From the NCBI RefSeq assembly GCF_026914265.1, contig NC_069135.1:21507639-21571638 (forward strand): DNA of 64,000 bases, read 5' to 3'. A model generated the notes under the pieces. The model did no database searches, had not been told where the DNA came from, and saw nothing but the letters and a program-made list of their open reading frames with translations. A program made the position numbers and the translations under genes. Shown in pieces: positions 33,506 to 45,500 of the stretch; the stretch's first letter is position 1, and every line of letters starts with the position of its first letter. The DNA comes from Mya arenaria (Eukaryota; Mollusca; Bivalvia; Myida; Myidae).

Positions 33506-33845
33506 AAAGCTGCACTGTTACAGATTGAACTTTTTTGACAACTTTTTTTTATTTTTTGTCTTGGAACGAGCCAATTTATGCGAAAATGCATGTTAACCAG
33601 TTATATAAGACTGTAGACAAAACATAAGATCGAAGATTTTTATATTGAAGTTCAAAAAATAATGTTTCATGCATTTTTCCTAAACCGTTTTTAATGGTTT
33701 AAGCCATAAAACCTTTATTTAAGACCGGAAATATGAAAATCTGCGATCTTATTTTTGTCAGCAGTCTTTCATCATTGGTTGGCAGACCATTCCAAGACAA
33801 GAAAAAAGTTGTAAAAACGGTAAATCTGTGAGAGTGCAGCTTAAA
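33506..33845. mobile_element. inverted-repeat element, AAGCTGCACTGTTACAGATT family
   Basis: Left AAGCTGCACTGTTACAGATT continuing to TTTTGTCTTGGAACGAGCCA. The right end in reverse reads AAGCTGCACTCTCACAGATT continuing to TTCTTGTCTTGGAATGG. Arms are about 75 bp. Confidence 0.8.
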
Positions 33846-35127
33846 AACTTGACAATTCTTATTTAAAATGATCAACAAAAGTGATAAGCCCAGATATATG
33901 TCGGACGGGTACAGAATCCCGGGTTTTCCAAAAATATAAGTAATGCCAACCTATCAACCCTATATTTTTGGAGATGTAGAAACAAACAACGTATGGGGTG
34001 AGAGAGTTTAAAGAGATCTTTTTACACTAAACTGTAGCTTTTACCTATACGAATAGTTATATGAACCGTATAGCTATATGTACAAGTTCACTCAAAGGTC
34101 GTGGCTAGCAGCCGCTCAATTTACTTTAGTCTGTACAACAATATAATATCATATGTTATAAATATTTACAACATCGCCCGCTATATCGATAAACAAATTG
34201 GTCTATGAAAGATGATCGCAAATAGCTCAACCCGTCAAGTTATAACAATGACCCTAATAGGTCAATAATCACTACTGACCTTACTGTCCAAGTTAGATTT
34301 GATCAGACAATTAACTCTCGACCATCTGCCCCATGATCGTCAGATAAAACTGAACATTTGTCACAACACCAATTTTCATAGCGTCCTGATATGATGTCTA
34401 AGTTTAAGGCCACACAAAAACCATGTTTGTTTATGTTTGTTCGACCTGAATATCATTTAGAGGGCTTATAAGTTCGAAAGATGTTTTCGTATGACTGAGT
34501 CATGTATTTTATTAAACAAGAAATGATATAACTCTTGCAATATAATGGTTTTACCGACTACATGCTTAAACAATTTCACGAGTCCGGGTTTTATTTATAA
34601 GTCGCTGGCACCACTTAAACAAAACATGTTTTAAGGACGGCCTAATGAACTCCTGTTTCCTTTTGTGTTTTTCAGTGAAAATCTTGCTTAGATTTATTTT
34701 ATGGTTATATTGTTTTACCTTTATACACATGTATATTTGATCAATTAAAAATAAAATGTGTGACGCATATTTGGATAGGTGACTTTTATTTAATTTTGTC
34801 ATTTGTTTATGTGTGATAATTTAAGAATTTTGCAGACGAGAGTTCACCTATTTCTTATCTTGAAGTGATAAACGTGACATTGATATTTAAATGGATTCAA
34901 CATTTGTGATTGTGAAAATATGGAACTAGCCTACATTTTGTCCGGACTAACATGCCTAGAGATTTGCATTGGTGTTTTTTATTCAGTTATGGATTGCGTG
35001 GGGGGCGTGGAATTTTTCTAGATGGTAGGTATATATTAATTTTAGCTCCTGTGTTTTGAAGAAAAACACAAGTCAATGTATTGTTGTATTGTTCGTTGTT
35101 GTGCGCCGTCGTCGGCGGAGTCGATAA
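33846..35127. other. no recognisable gene
   Basis: AT-rich sequence with nothing supported on either strand. Confidence 0.35.
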
Positions 35128-35392
35128 TGGACTAGGGTTTACCGGTGATAGCCAGGGAAATGGGCCGTGTTTTACCTTTCAGGTGGCCCCGCAGTGCCGG
35201 GCTTATGCGGTGGTTTTGTCTTCGCGCATAATATAGCGGGAAATGGGCCTTACTAGAGTCCCTTGGGTGCGGGGGCATTTGGCGGGGATTTTACCATCAG
35301 TTCGGTTGGCTGGACCGAAAGTCAAAGTCCCCGCTATTCACGGACCTGGGTGGGGGAGGGGGGGGGTGCGTGGTTACAATTGACTGGTGCAT
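35128..35392. mobile_element. TGCACCAGTCAATTGTA family element, copy 2, truncated
   Basis: Aligns, in opposite orientation, with the interior of copy 1 (8734-9041), sharing GATAGCCAGGGAAATGG, GTGCCGGG, TGGTTTTGTCTTCG and GGCGGGGATTTTACCA. It ends GGTTACAATTGACTGGTGCA. The left terminal repeat is missing. Confidence 0.8.
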
Positions 35393-35883
35393 AAACTAAT
35401 GCTTAGTCACTCTCGTTGTATGATGTTTTCTTAAGGTGTGGGGAAACTGGAGTTTCCGGAGAAACCTAGCGTGTCCGGCTTGGTGACGACCAACCAAAAT
35501 CGCATACGCCAGGCAAATAACATTTGGGTATGAACACATCGGAATGATGATGATACGCTTAAATATTATAACAAGGCCTATTACTCTGTTGTTGTTTTTA
35601 AAATCTGTGTTACGCCCCTTGATTTTTGTCACTTTCATATTATTATTTTTTATTTAATCTTGATGATGCAGCTTCAGATATCATATCATATGTTGTCAAT
35701 ACCGTGGTACATAACCTCATCTTAATGAGCATACATGTACATTGGTGGCAGACCACACATCAGTGAGTATATCCATAACAGACAGCAATCCGGTAAATCG
35801 CTGAGAATAGGAGGTAAAGCGTCCCACAAAAGCTTGCAAAGGCTAACATAGATTTTAAATGATAGTTTATTTGTTTATCCATT
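35393..35883. other. no recognisable feature; weak exon-relict similarity near 35740
   Basis: GGCAGACCACACATCAGTGA at 35747-35766 resembles the GGCTTACCACATATCAGTCC of protease exon a. This may be the left limit of the relict exon series at 35884-36420. Confidence 0.3.
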
Positions 35884-36420
35884 AATAGACGCACGACCTT
35901 GCGGCAGACCAGACATAACTGGTGATTTGCCGAGATGTATGAGGTACTGTAACGTGCGAGCCAACCAAACAAACACCAACAGATCGCCGAGCTTTCAGGC
36001 GTAATAAAACAAACACCAACAGATCCCTTCAGGGAAAAGCATGCTCGACCCTGAAGGGGTCCACTGGTCTTTATATAACTTCTCTATCCGTCTACAGCTG
36101 ACCGTTACAGTACGGAGACCTGTGAAAGCTTGCAACGTATACCATAGATTTAAAATAATATATTATTATATGTATCAATTAACAGACACGCCCTCTTGCG
36201 GCGGTGAGTTGCCGAGATGTATTTGGTTCGGAGTTCCGCGAAAGCTTCAAGCGTATGCCATATATCTTAAATGGTATATTATTATATGTATCCATTAACA
36301 AACGGTGGTGAGTTGCCGAGATGTTGTAGGAACGGAGACCCGGGAAAGCATGCATAGTTTACCATAGCTTTATAATGTTCTTTTATTTAGTGTATCCGAA
36401 TTAGTTGCACAGATGTTTCA
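35884..36420 (+). pseudogene. tandem relict copies of the protease activation-site exon and its intron border
   Basis: Three upstream copies of the segment ending in ATCCATTAACAGACACGCCC plus CTTGCGGC can be seen. They begin near 35884 (TTAATAGACGCACGACCTTG), 36178 (TTAACAGACACGCCCTCTTG) and 36294 (TTAACAAACGGTGGTGAG); the intact exon follows at 36496. Each is followed by GTGAGTTGCCGAGATGT, corresponding to the intact exon's CCGGTTAGCCGCCGAATTAT. Between them AAAGCTTGCA...TACCATAGATTTAAAAT intron sequence recurs. None keeps the IIGG activation sequence. Confidence 0.55.
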
Positions 36421-36495
36421 GATACGGGGACTCGTACGTGCTTGCACAGTCTACCATCTGTATAAAATGTTATGTCATCGTTTATCCATCAACAG

Positions 36496-36587
36496 ACACG
36501 CCCCCTTGCGGCTTACCACATATCAGTCCGGTTAGCCGCCGAATTATAGGAGGGAAGGAGGCTCGCGTCGACTCTTGGCCATGGATG
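36496..36587 (+). CDS. serine protease exon a: light-chain Cys and activation site
   Basis: Acceptor CATCAACAG; starts with two bases of a split codon. Encodes TPPCGLPHISPVSRR, the cleavage site and IIGGKEARVDSWPWM. Donor GTATGG, phase 0. Confidence 0.9.
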
Positions 36588-39500
36588 GTATGGAGATGTT
36601 AAATCTTGTGTTTATACTTACAATTATTCTCTTTCAAACAAAATGGACATATGTAATAGTAAGATGACATGAAGTAAATTCTTAATGCAATAGAATGTGC
36701 GGAGTGAGCGTAGCGAATGAGGCCTTCTTAATCATTAAGAAATTCCTTTAGGTCATATAACTGACTTAGAATACAACCTCATTGGCTGATACTTTGATAA
36801 CGCAAAATCTGACGTAGGGAGTGTGTATCGGATCAGTGACAGTAGGTGGACTTTAAACGCCCGCGAAGGGTGAAATTCTTAATGATTAAGTCTAGTACTT
36901 AACAATTGCCTATCATTGGCTGTTTTCTAAATAAAGTTAAATTGTATTTCTGTGTAATTCTACGTTCCCGAATACAATAAGGTGATTCATGGTCATGGCC
37001 GTTGTGCCGTAGTTGACCCAGTTTTAATATTGTTTAAAACTTTGTTACATTTTTCATAATCATGGCAACAACATAACGTTCAACATGTACATTTACCCAT
37101 CTTTAACTATCCAATATTAGCAATAAAACAAATTTATCCAATGTGTGAGTTATACACATTTCGAATGTATTTTTAGATTATCTGCCCATGCGCGCAGGTA
37201 GTATTAATACCGCAAAATCCGAAGAACTACTTCTATTCATGTCGTTTCTTACCCATTTTTGCGTCAATGCGCCCTTGTGCGAGTATGAATTCGTACTAGT
37301 TCGGCTTTTTCCGCGCTGTACTGAGTATGAGTTCTCACTAGTTCGGTTATTTCCGCGCTGTACTGAGTATGAGTTCTCACTAGTTCGGTTATTTCCGCGC
37401 TGTACTGAGTATGAGTTCTCACTAGTTCGGTTATTTCCGCGCTGAATCACGAAATGATTACTTTTTTTATTACCTACTAGTTCCCATGAACATGGTTTCT
37501 GCTTAACAGGCTCTGATGGCCAAAGACAAACAGACAGCATGTGGAGGCAGCGTCCTTAACAAGCGCCTGATTCTGACGGCCGTTCACTGCTTCGCTAACT
37601 CGTAAGTTCATTCGGGGCATCTCGACCATTTTTATCGAAAACAACATGGATGTAGGTTACACACCACCATTGTCATTTCCTCTATAATTCAATGTGAAAT
37701 GATTATTTTTAGATAACATTTAAAGGCATTTCGAGCGAATGCAGACTATGATAAACATATATTCTTAAAGTACACGCATTAAATTATCTTTTACGCCAAT
37801 AAAGGGGGGGGGGGTCAAGTTATTCCTAAGAAAAATCTCTCCACTTGAAAAACAAACTCTAAAAATTGCACAGTCCGCCATGACAGTTCTTCCAAAATGA
37901 CCTTTCAACTATAGGGCAACAGTTTATGCTTAAATCTCTATTCTAAATTATAAATCAAGCAATAATAGATATTCAAGGTATAAAAGTTTCAGGAATAATG
38001 ATATTTTTGATATACAGTGTATTGAGCATGTGAAAACATGTCTATCAGTCATAAAAAACATTATTTTTTATTGAGAATTTTCCGCACAACGGAAGTACAT
38101 ATGACGCAATGGTGACGTCATACCTATAACTAAACCCGTCCCTGCATTTTCTATGAAAAACACTTTCGATTAGTCCTTCATACATAAATACACCCAAAAC
38201 TAGCTCAATCTGATAGTCTGTGTCAGGTTTTCCAGTTACACTGTCCGTCACCCAAGTGCCTGTGCGTCTGTATTTTCTAAGGCGTTTTGGCCCAAAATGC
38301 CATTCTTTGAGGTTTTTCAACTGAACCTGGATTCAAATGGCATCCTAAGCATCAAATGGGGCAGTTCTACAAATCTTTGCACACATTTCAAGTTCTCGCA
38401 GTCAAATTTTCACCAAATTTGGACATTTTCAGTGCTCGTAAGATTACAGACGACTTAATTTATTAAAGAAAATAGACGAAAGTTGTGAAAACCAGGAAAT
38501 AGCATATTTTGATCAACCGGACAAGATAAATGCATTTAATTGTGAAAATTTGCCAGAAATAGTGAAATGCAATACATTTCTTGCCAAAAATGACACTTTT
38601 TAAACAAAGCAGTTTGGTCCCTTTTAGGTTACACACCACCATTATCATTTCCTCTATAATTCAATGTGAAATGATTATGTTTAGACAACATTTAAAGGCA
38701 TTTCGAGCGAATGCAGACTATGATAAACATATATGTTCTTAAAGTACAAGCTTTAAATTACCTTTTACGCCAATAAAAAGGGGGGTCAAGTTATTCTTAA
38801 GAAAAATCTCTCCACTTGAAAAACAAACTCTAAAAATTGCACAGTCCGCCATGACAGTTCTTCCTAAATGACCTTTCAACTATAGGGCAACAGTTTATGC
38901 TTAAATCTCTATTCTAAATTATAAATCAAGCAATGATAGATACTCAAGGTATAAAAGTTTCAGGAAAAATGATATTTTTGATTTACAGTGTATTGAGCAT
39001 GTGAAAACATGTCTATCAGTCATAAAAACACTACATTTAATTATTGATGCAATTCAAAAATTTACGAACTTCTTTTACTGAAGTGCCGACATTCATCCGA
39101 GGTTGTTTTCGATAAAAATGGCCGAGGAATTCCGAATGTCGTAAGTTCTGTTAATAGATATCCTGTCCATTATACGAGAGTAAGAGTACATGATAATCAT
39201 ATTTGGTTTTAATGTCAAGAAAACCTGCAGCGTGTGTTGACAACGCCCCAATCAGGCGATAAGATTTATAAGTAAGTTCTGTTTTCAGTAAAAGTTAGAT
39301 GACATCAATTAAAACCTTCATGATTAAGAATGGGCGGAGTGAGCGTAAGTTGAAATTCTTAATGATTAAGCCTAGTACTTAATGATTGCCTATCTGCAAT
39401 TCCATTGGCTGTTTGTAGGTTGTATTCTATGGTATCTTATTTTTCAGTTTAAAAATGATACCAGAAATGGTTGACTTAAAATGGCTGATGATTTCAGAAA

Positions 39501-42500
39501 TGGTTGACTTAAAATGGCTGATGATATCAGAAAAGGTTGACTTAAAATGGCTGTTGATATAATAAATGGTTAACTTAAAATGGCTGATGATATCAGAAAT
39601 GTTTGACTTAAAATGGCTGTTGATATCGGAAATGGTTGACTAAAATGGCTTTGATATCAGAAATGGTTGATTTAAAATCGCTGTTGATATCAGATGGTTG
39701 ACTTAAAATGGCTGTTGATATCAGAAATGGTTGACTTAAAATGGCTGTTGATATCAGAAATGGTTGACTTAAAATGGCTGTTGATATCAGAAATAGTTGA
39801 CTTAAAATGGCTGTTGATATCAGAAATGGTTGACTTAAAATGGCTGCAATGCAAAACACAATCTATGCCTGTATTAAGTTTCAGGTATTAAACGGTAGCG
39901 ATTAAATTGTGAACGTTTACTCTAACAGTGTGTGTATACCACGTGATAAATTACGTCATATATGCTTCATCGGAAGGCAACATTTTGCTAAGAATGAAGA
40001 CTTGAATCAAAGATGACTTTTCTATTTCTACACCATTTTTTATAAAACAAAGGACAGTCTATTCCGCTTTAAGAGCCTCACCTTCGTTTTATAATCGAAT
40101 TTTGATAAGGTGATTAGTTTCATCAAACACTTCGACAAACCTGTTTCCAAAATATGTGTTTTGACAGTGCTCCGTCAGACGGCCGTATTGTGAAAAGGTT
40201 TGTCGAAGTGTTTTAAGAAACTCAACTCTCAATCAAACTCTGGTAAAAGACCGAAGGCGGGGCTCCGTAAGCGGCGTAGACTGCGCTATGTTTCATTTAA
40301 AATGGTGGAGAAATAGTGAAGTTATCTTTGTTTAAAGCCTTCAATCGAAGCAAAATATTGCCTTCCGACGTAGCATTTATGACGCTATTTATCACGTGGT
40401 ATACATTCACAGTCTAAACTTGGGCATCAAAATCCTGCAGGAAATAGGAAGAACATGGCGGAATATCCTTAATGAAACGTTGTCACGAAATCATTTAATT
40501 CCTTTTCAATCCCACTCATTACGAAATGGCATGTGAATCTGTATTAATAAAGATTCATGACTGTTTACAATAATTTGTAATGAAAAGGTAACGTGCCTGA
40601 TTTTGATTATGTGCATGGCAGCAATAAAGTTATTATAAAATTGTAGATTAACCACAAAGACTGAGATGCTCGCCCATCGAACGACGTCATAAAATTAGTC
40701 TGCAGTGTTACTTGGATTTCAATTTTGCTTTTTTAAGCTGTTAACAACATTTACACTAGTAAGCACGGTAACAATACTAATGATCCTGATATCAAATGTC
40801 ATTGCCATATTTAAACAGTTGGGATCAAAGCAAGGGACCTGACATCAAACGTCTTTGCTACTTTTAGAAGTCATATTTCCTACAATCCTAAATACATTTC
40901 ATTTGTAAGACTGTTGCTCAGGTGACATAAGTGTCCATGTACATACAGCGTACAGGCGTACTCATTATGTTACGGATAATCTTTAACCATTTATTAACCA
41001 TTCAGGCTCCTACTCAAGCCCTGTTTAGTGTATTTGGGTAAACCTCGTGTGATAACACGTGACTTAATGTAGTGTGGTACGTGTTCCACGTACAGAGATT
41101 AATACCTTAAAAGTGACACTCTTATTCAAAATCAATACATACACATGTATAACAAACATCAATTCTGTCTGATAAACCATTAACTACTGACTAAATAATG
41201 CATTTATGGAAAATATAAATTACTGATAACAAGATTGTAGCTGTGTATTTAATAGCATAAAGCGCAACAATATTAAATGATTGGTGAGTGCTTAAAGATT
41301 GATTTACTGTGGTCTACTATAGTCTCATAAGGTAAAAATACCGTGTTTTATTCTCATTTCTTTCAAATTAAAATCGGTATCCTTCATCAGAACCATTGTT
41401 TTCGACATTTATTCATCCCTTTTGGAATATTATTAATTGTGGTAAATCTTATTTGAGAGTAAGAGTGCATCTTTAACCATTCAGGCTCCCATTCAAGCCC
41501 TCTGCTTGTTTTGTGTATTTGGGTAAACGTCGTGTGACAACTCATGACTTAATGCAATGTGGTACGTGTTCCACGTACAGACATTTATACTTTTAACGTA
41601 CACGTACACTAATGAATGTTCTCTTTCATTTGAACTTCGGGATGCCATTCGAAACACCTCGGCCATTTTCCACCGAATACAATCTTGGATGTATATGGAC
41701 GGATTACGATGTCAGAAATCTTTACATTTAACTACGCTGCCAGCAGATCGCGTAGTTATTTCAATTAAGCGCTTAAACTTTATATTTTTACTCTTGGAAA
41801 TCTTAATTATTTATGCAATTATACACTTCAAAGGCAAATATTTTAAACTAAGATATTCAAAATGCACGTAAAGCACTACACTAAATTAATACTATTTTTT
41901 ACAAACTCCTACTGATGATGGCCGATGTACCGGTATACATCCGATGTTGTTTTCGATGGAAAATACCCGAGGTGTTCCGTACGCGGGTAGTCTGGATGCA
42001 TTGGACTTTTTTAAAAATCAGTTTTACGAAACGTACCTTCATCTTTTTTGGACAAGCGTATAAATAGTTCATCTATTGGCAATCTTTTGCACCAGTCAAT
42101 TGTAACCACGCCAGTCCTCCTTCCTAAGGCCCGGGGGATAGCGGAGACTTTGGGGTCGTGGTTACAATTGACTGGTGCATTACTTAACTTGTATTCACTA
42201 AATTCCAGAATCCCCACCGAGTCTCCTTCCGCCTGGACGGTGTATTTAGGTAAACATCACGTGACAACACGTGATTCGTCGGAACGTTCGTTTAACATAC
42301 AGACGTACGTGCCCCATCCCGACTTTAACAATGACACGCTTGAGAATGATATTGCCATAATCATGCTGGACGTAAGTGTATTGTCATTTTTTTTACATGA
42401 TCAGCGGCTGTTCCTTTTTTAGTGTGTGTATACCACGTGATAAATTACGTCATAAATGCTATGTCGGAAGGCAACATTTTGCTTAAAATGAAGACTTAAA

Positions 42501-45500
42501 ACAAAGATAATTTTCGTTTACTACACCATTTAAATGAAACAAAGGGCAGTCTATGTCGCTTAAGGAGCCTCGTCCTTGTTTTATTTCCGGAGTTGGGTGA
42601 AGACTTCGACAAACTAGTTTCCAAAATAATTTTGATAGTGCTCCGTCAGACGGCCGTTATGTGAAAAGGTTTGTCGAAGTGTTTAGGAAACCAAACTCTC
42701 AATCAAACTCTGGTAAAAGTACAAAGGCGGGGTTCCCCAAGCGGCGTTGACTGCGCTACGTTTTACATTTGTAATTAAAATGGTGACGAAATAGTGAAAT
42801 ATTGAAGTTATCTTTGTTTAAATGCTTCAATCGAAGCAAAATATTGCCTTTCGACGTAGCATTTATGACGCAATTTATCACGTGGTAGACACACACTGCT
42901 TTTTAAAGAAAAGAAAACTAAAATTATTGTCATAACCTTGTCCCTGGCAGCGTGTATAATATGAATAGCAATTTAACGTAACAGGTGTTTTGAAATATAA
43001 CATGGACAGAACAGAACAGAACGTGACGTTGTATGTTAAGCTAAACGTTTAATAATTTCCATAGGAGTTTAAAACTCATTTAATTTCTCATTAAATATAT
43101 TATTAAATACAGTATATAATTATATTAAAGTAATATAGTCAATATGAGTAAAACGTATTTGAAATGATCGTATTACTATTTTTATACTTATACGATGTGG
43201 GATTTTTTCAGAGGGACATCGAGTTTTCGGACGCCATATTGCCTATCTGTATCCCGCCCTCTGCAAACCACGTGGTTCCAACGGGCACATATTGTTACGT
43301 CACAGGATGGGGAGAATCTAGGGGTATAAACCTATAACAAATCAATAATGAAACGTTTTTGAAAGCAACTGAGTTCTTTATCTGAATTATAAATTTTAAC
43401 TAGATTTGTACGCCGAAGCTGATACACGAGTGATGGCTGTGTGATATGGATATGCTAACTGAATGATACTGAGGTGTTGGCTGCGCTGTATTATACTGAG
43501 GTGCTGGCTGTTTGATACTGAGGTGCTGGCTATATGATACTGAGGTGCTGGCTATATGATACGGAGGTGTTGGCTGTATGATACTGAGTGCTGACTGTAT
43601 GATACTGAGGTGTTGGCTGTATGATACGAGGTGTTGGCTGTATGATACTAAGTTGTTGGCTGTATGATACTTAGATGCCGGCTGTATGATACTGAGTGTT
43701 GGCTTTATGATACTGGGGATGTTGGCTGTATGATACTGAGGTGCTGACTGTATGATACTGAGGTGTTGGCTGTATGATACGGAGGTGTTGGCTGTATGAT
43801 ACTGAGGTGCTGGCTATATGATACTGAGGTGCTGGCTATATATACGGAGGTGTTGGCTGTATGATACTGAGGTGCTGACTGTATGATACTGAGGTGTTGG
43901 CTGTATGATACGGAGGTGTTGGCTGTATGATACTAAGTTGTTGGCTGTATGATACTTAGATGCCGGCTGTATGATACTGAGGTGTTGGCTGTATGATACT
44001 GGGGATGTTGGCTGTATGATACTGAGTGTCGGCTGTATGATACTGAGGTGTTGGCTGTTTGATACTGAGGTGCCGGCTGTATGATACTGAGATTTTGGCT
44101 GTATTGTACTGAAGTGATAACTGTATGACTCTGAGGTGCTGGCTGTTTGATACTGAGATGCTGGCTATACGTTTCTCTTCTTGCATTTGTATCGTTGCAT
44201 TTTTGTAAAGCGTTCGCTTACTTTGTTAATATTTTTTTTTATTTTTAGCGTTAAATTGGTACTATAGAAAATGATACGTGACCAATCACATACGATTGTA
44301 AAGTCGGCAGTATTTTTCAATCAGTTGATTTGAAGTTTGGAAACCAGCACTTTTGTTTATCCTCCTAGGTACTGGCGATCGCAATGTGCTGAACCAAGCG
44401 AGCGTTCCCATACTGCACAACTACTGGTGCTCACGTCAGGACTGGTATGGGAACAAGTTCTTCTGGAAGGTGACATTCTGTGCCGGATTCAAGAGCGGGA
44501 CAAGAGATGCTTGCACGGTAGGATGCAATGTTCTTATTCTTGTTCATATTTGGATCTAAGAACGATGTAGCTAATCGGATTGCCTGATATAAATAACTGA
44601 CCTATACAATGAATTAAGTGATTGATGCATGCTTATAAGATTGACTTATAATAAGTTACATATGGAATAATTTGTTTTTCATTGTTAAGCTATTTTGAGG
44701 ACTAATTTCGTGTAGTTAATTAAGTTAAGATAGCCTAGTGGTACATCTATTAAGTTGTTTTATCTTGTCTTTTTAGGGCGATAGTGGTGGACCTCTTGCC
44801 TGTAAAGCTAAGAACGGGAGATGGTATGTTCAAGGTATGGTTATCTTCTGGTTAAGATAAATACTCCTTTTAGTGTATGCTAAAAACTCCCAGAACGTCA
44901 GATTACCACAGTATAACTCGAGACGTTTGCAAGATACCTTAATAAGTCCCCAACCGTTTACCGCAGGGGACTAAATGTTTACCCTCCGTCCGTCCATCCG
45001 TCCCCTCCTCCCTTTGTCCGTCTGTCTGTCCGTCCGTCCGTCAGTCAGTCTTCATGTTCGTTCGTCCGCCCGTCTGTCTGTCTGTATGTACGTCCTTCCA
45101 GCCGTCACTCCGTCGTCCTTCCGTCCGGAAACATGGGCACTGTAATAACTCAATAAGTATGCATGGTAGGTGATTATGCAAGTCATTTACACAAAAATAA
45201 AGTCGGAACAATTGTGGTTGCTAATTGACAACGAAGGAAGTAAAAGTAACACTTTTTGACTGGATCTTGGCTTAACTCAAAACGTATCAACACTCCAGTT
45301 TTGAAACTTGGTTAGAATGTAACTAAGGGATTTTCATGTCATTTACAAAAACAATTTGACTTATTCTGCGTCAGAAAAAGTGTTAATGTTTTTTCGTGCG
45401 TCCGGAAAAAATGATCCTGCGATAACTCAAGAAGATTGCAAGTTAGTTATATGTGACAGTTTGTAAGTGGTTAGGCACCCATAAACATTTGAAACTTTGA

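Larger units (their letters stand above)
37610..39140. mobile_element. 1.5-kb inverted-repeat element inserted at the exon b splice donor
   Basis: Left end ATTCGGGGCATCTCGACCAT then TTTTATCGAAAACAACATGG. The right end in reverse reads GACATTCGGAATTCCTCGGCC-type sequence, then ATTTTTATCGAAAACAACCT. Both sides are flanked by GTAAGTTC (37602-37609 and 39141-39148), a probable 8-bp target duplication. The inside contains a direct repeat of about 400 bp (37653-38062 and 38627-39028, nearly identical). No transposase. A shorter relative lies at 41637-41990. Confidence 0.75.
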
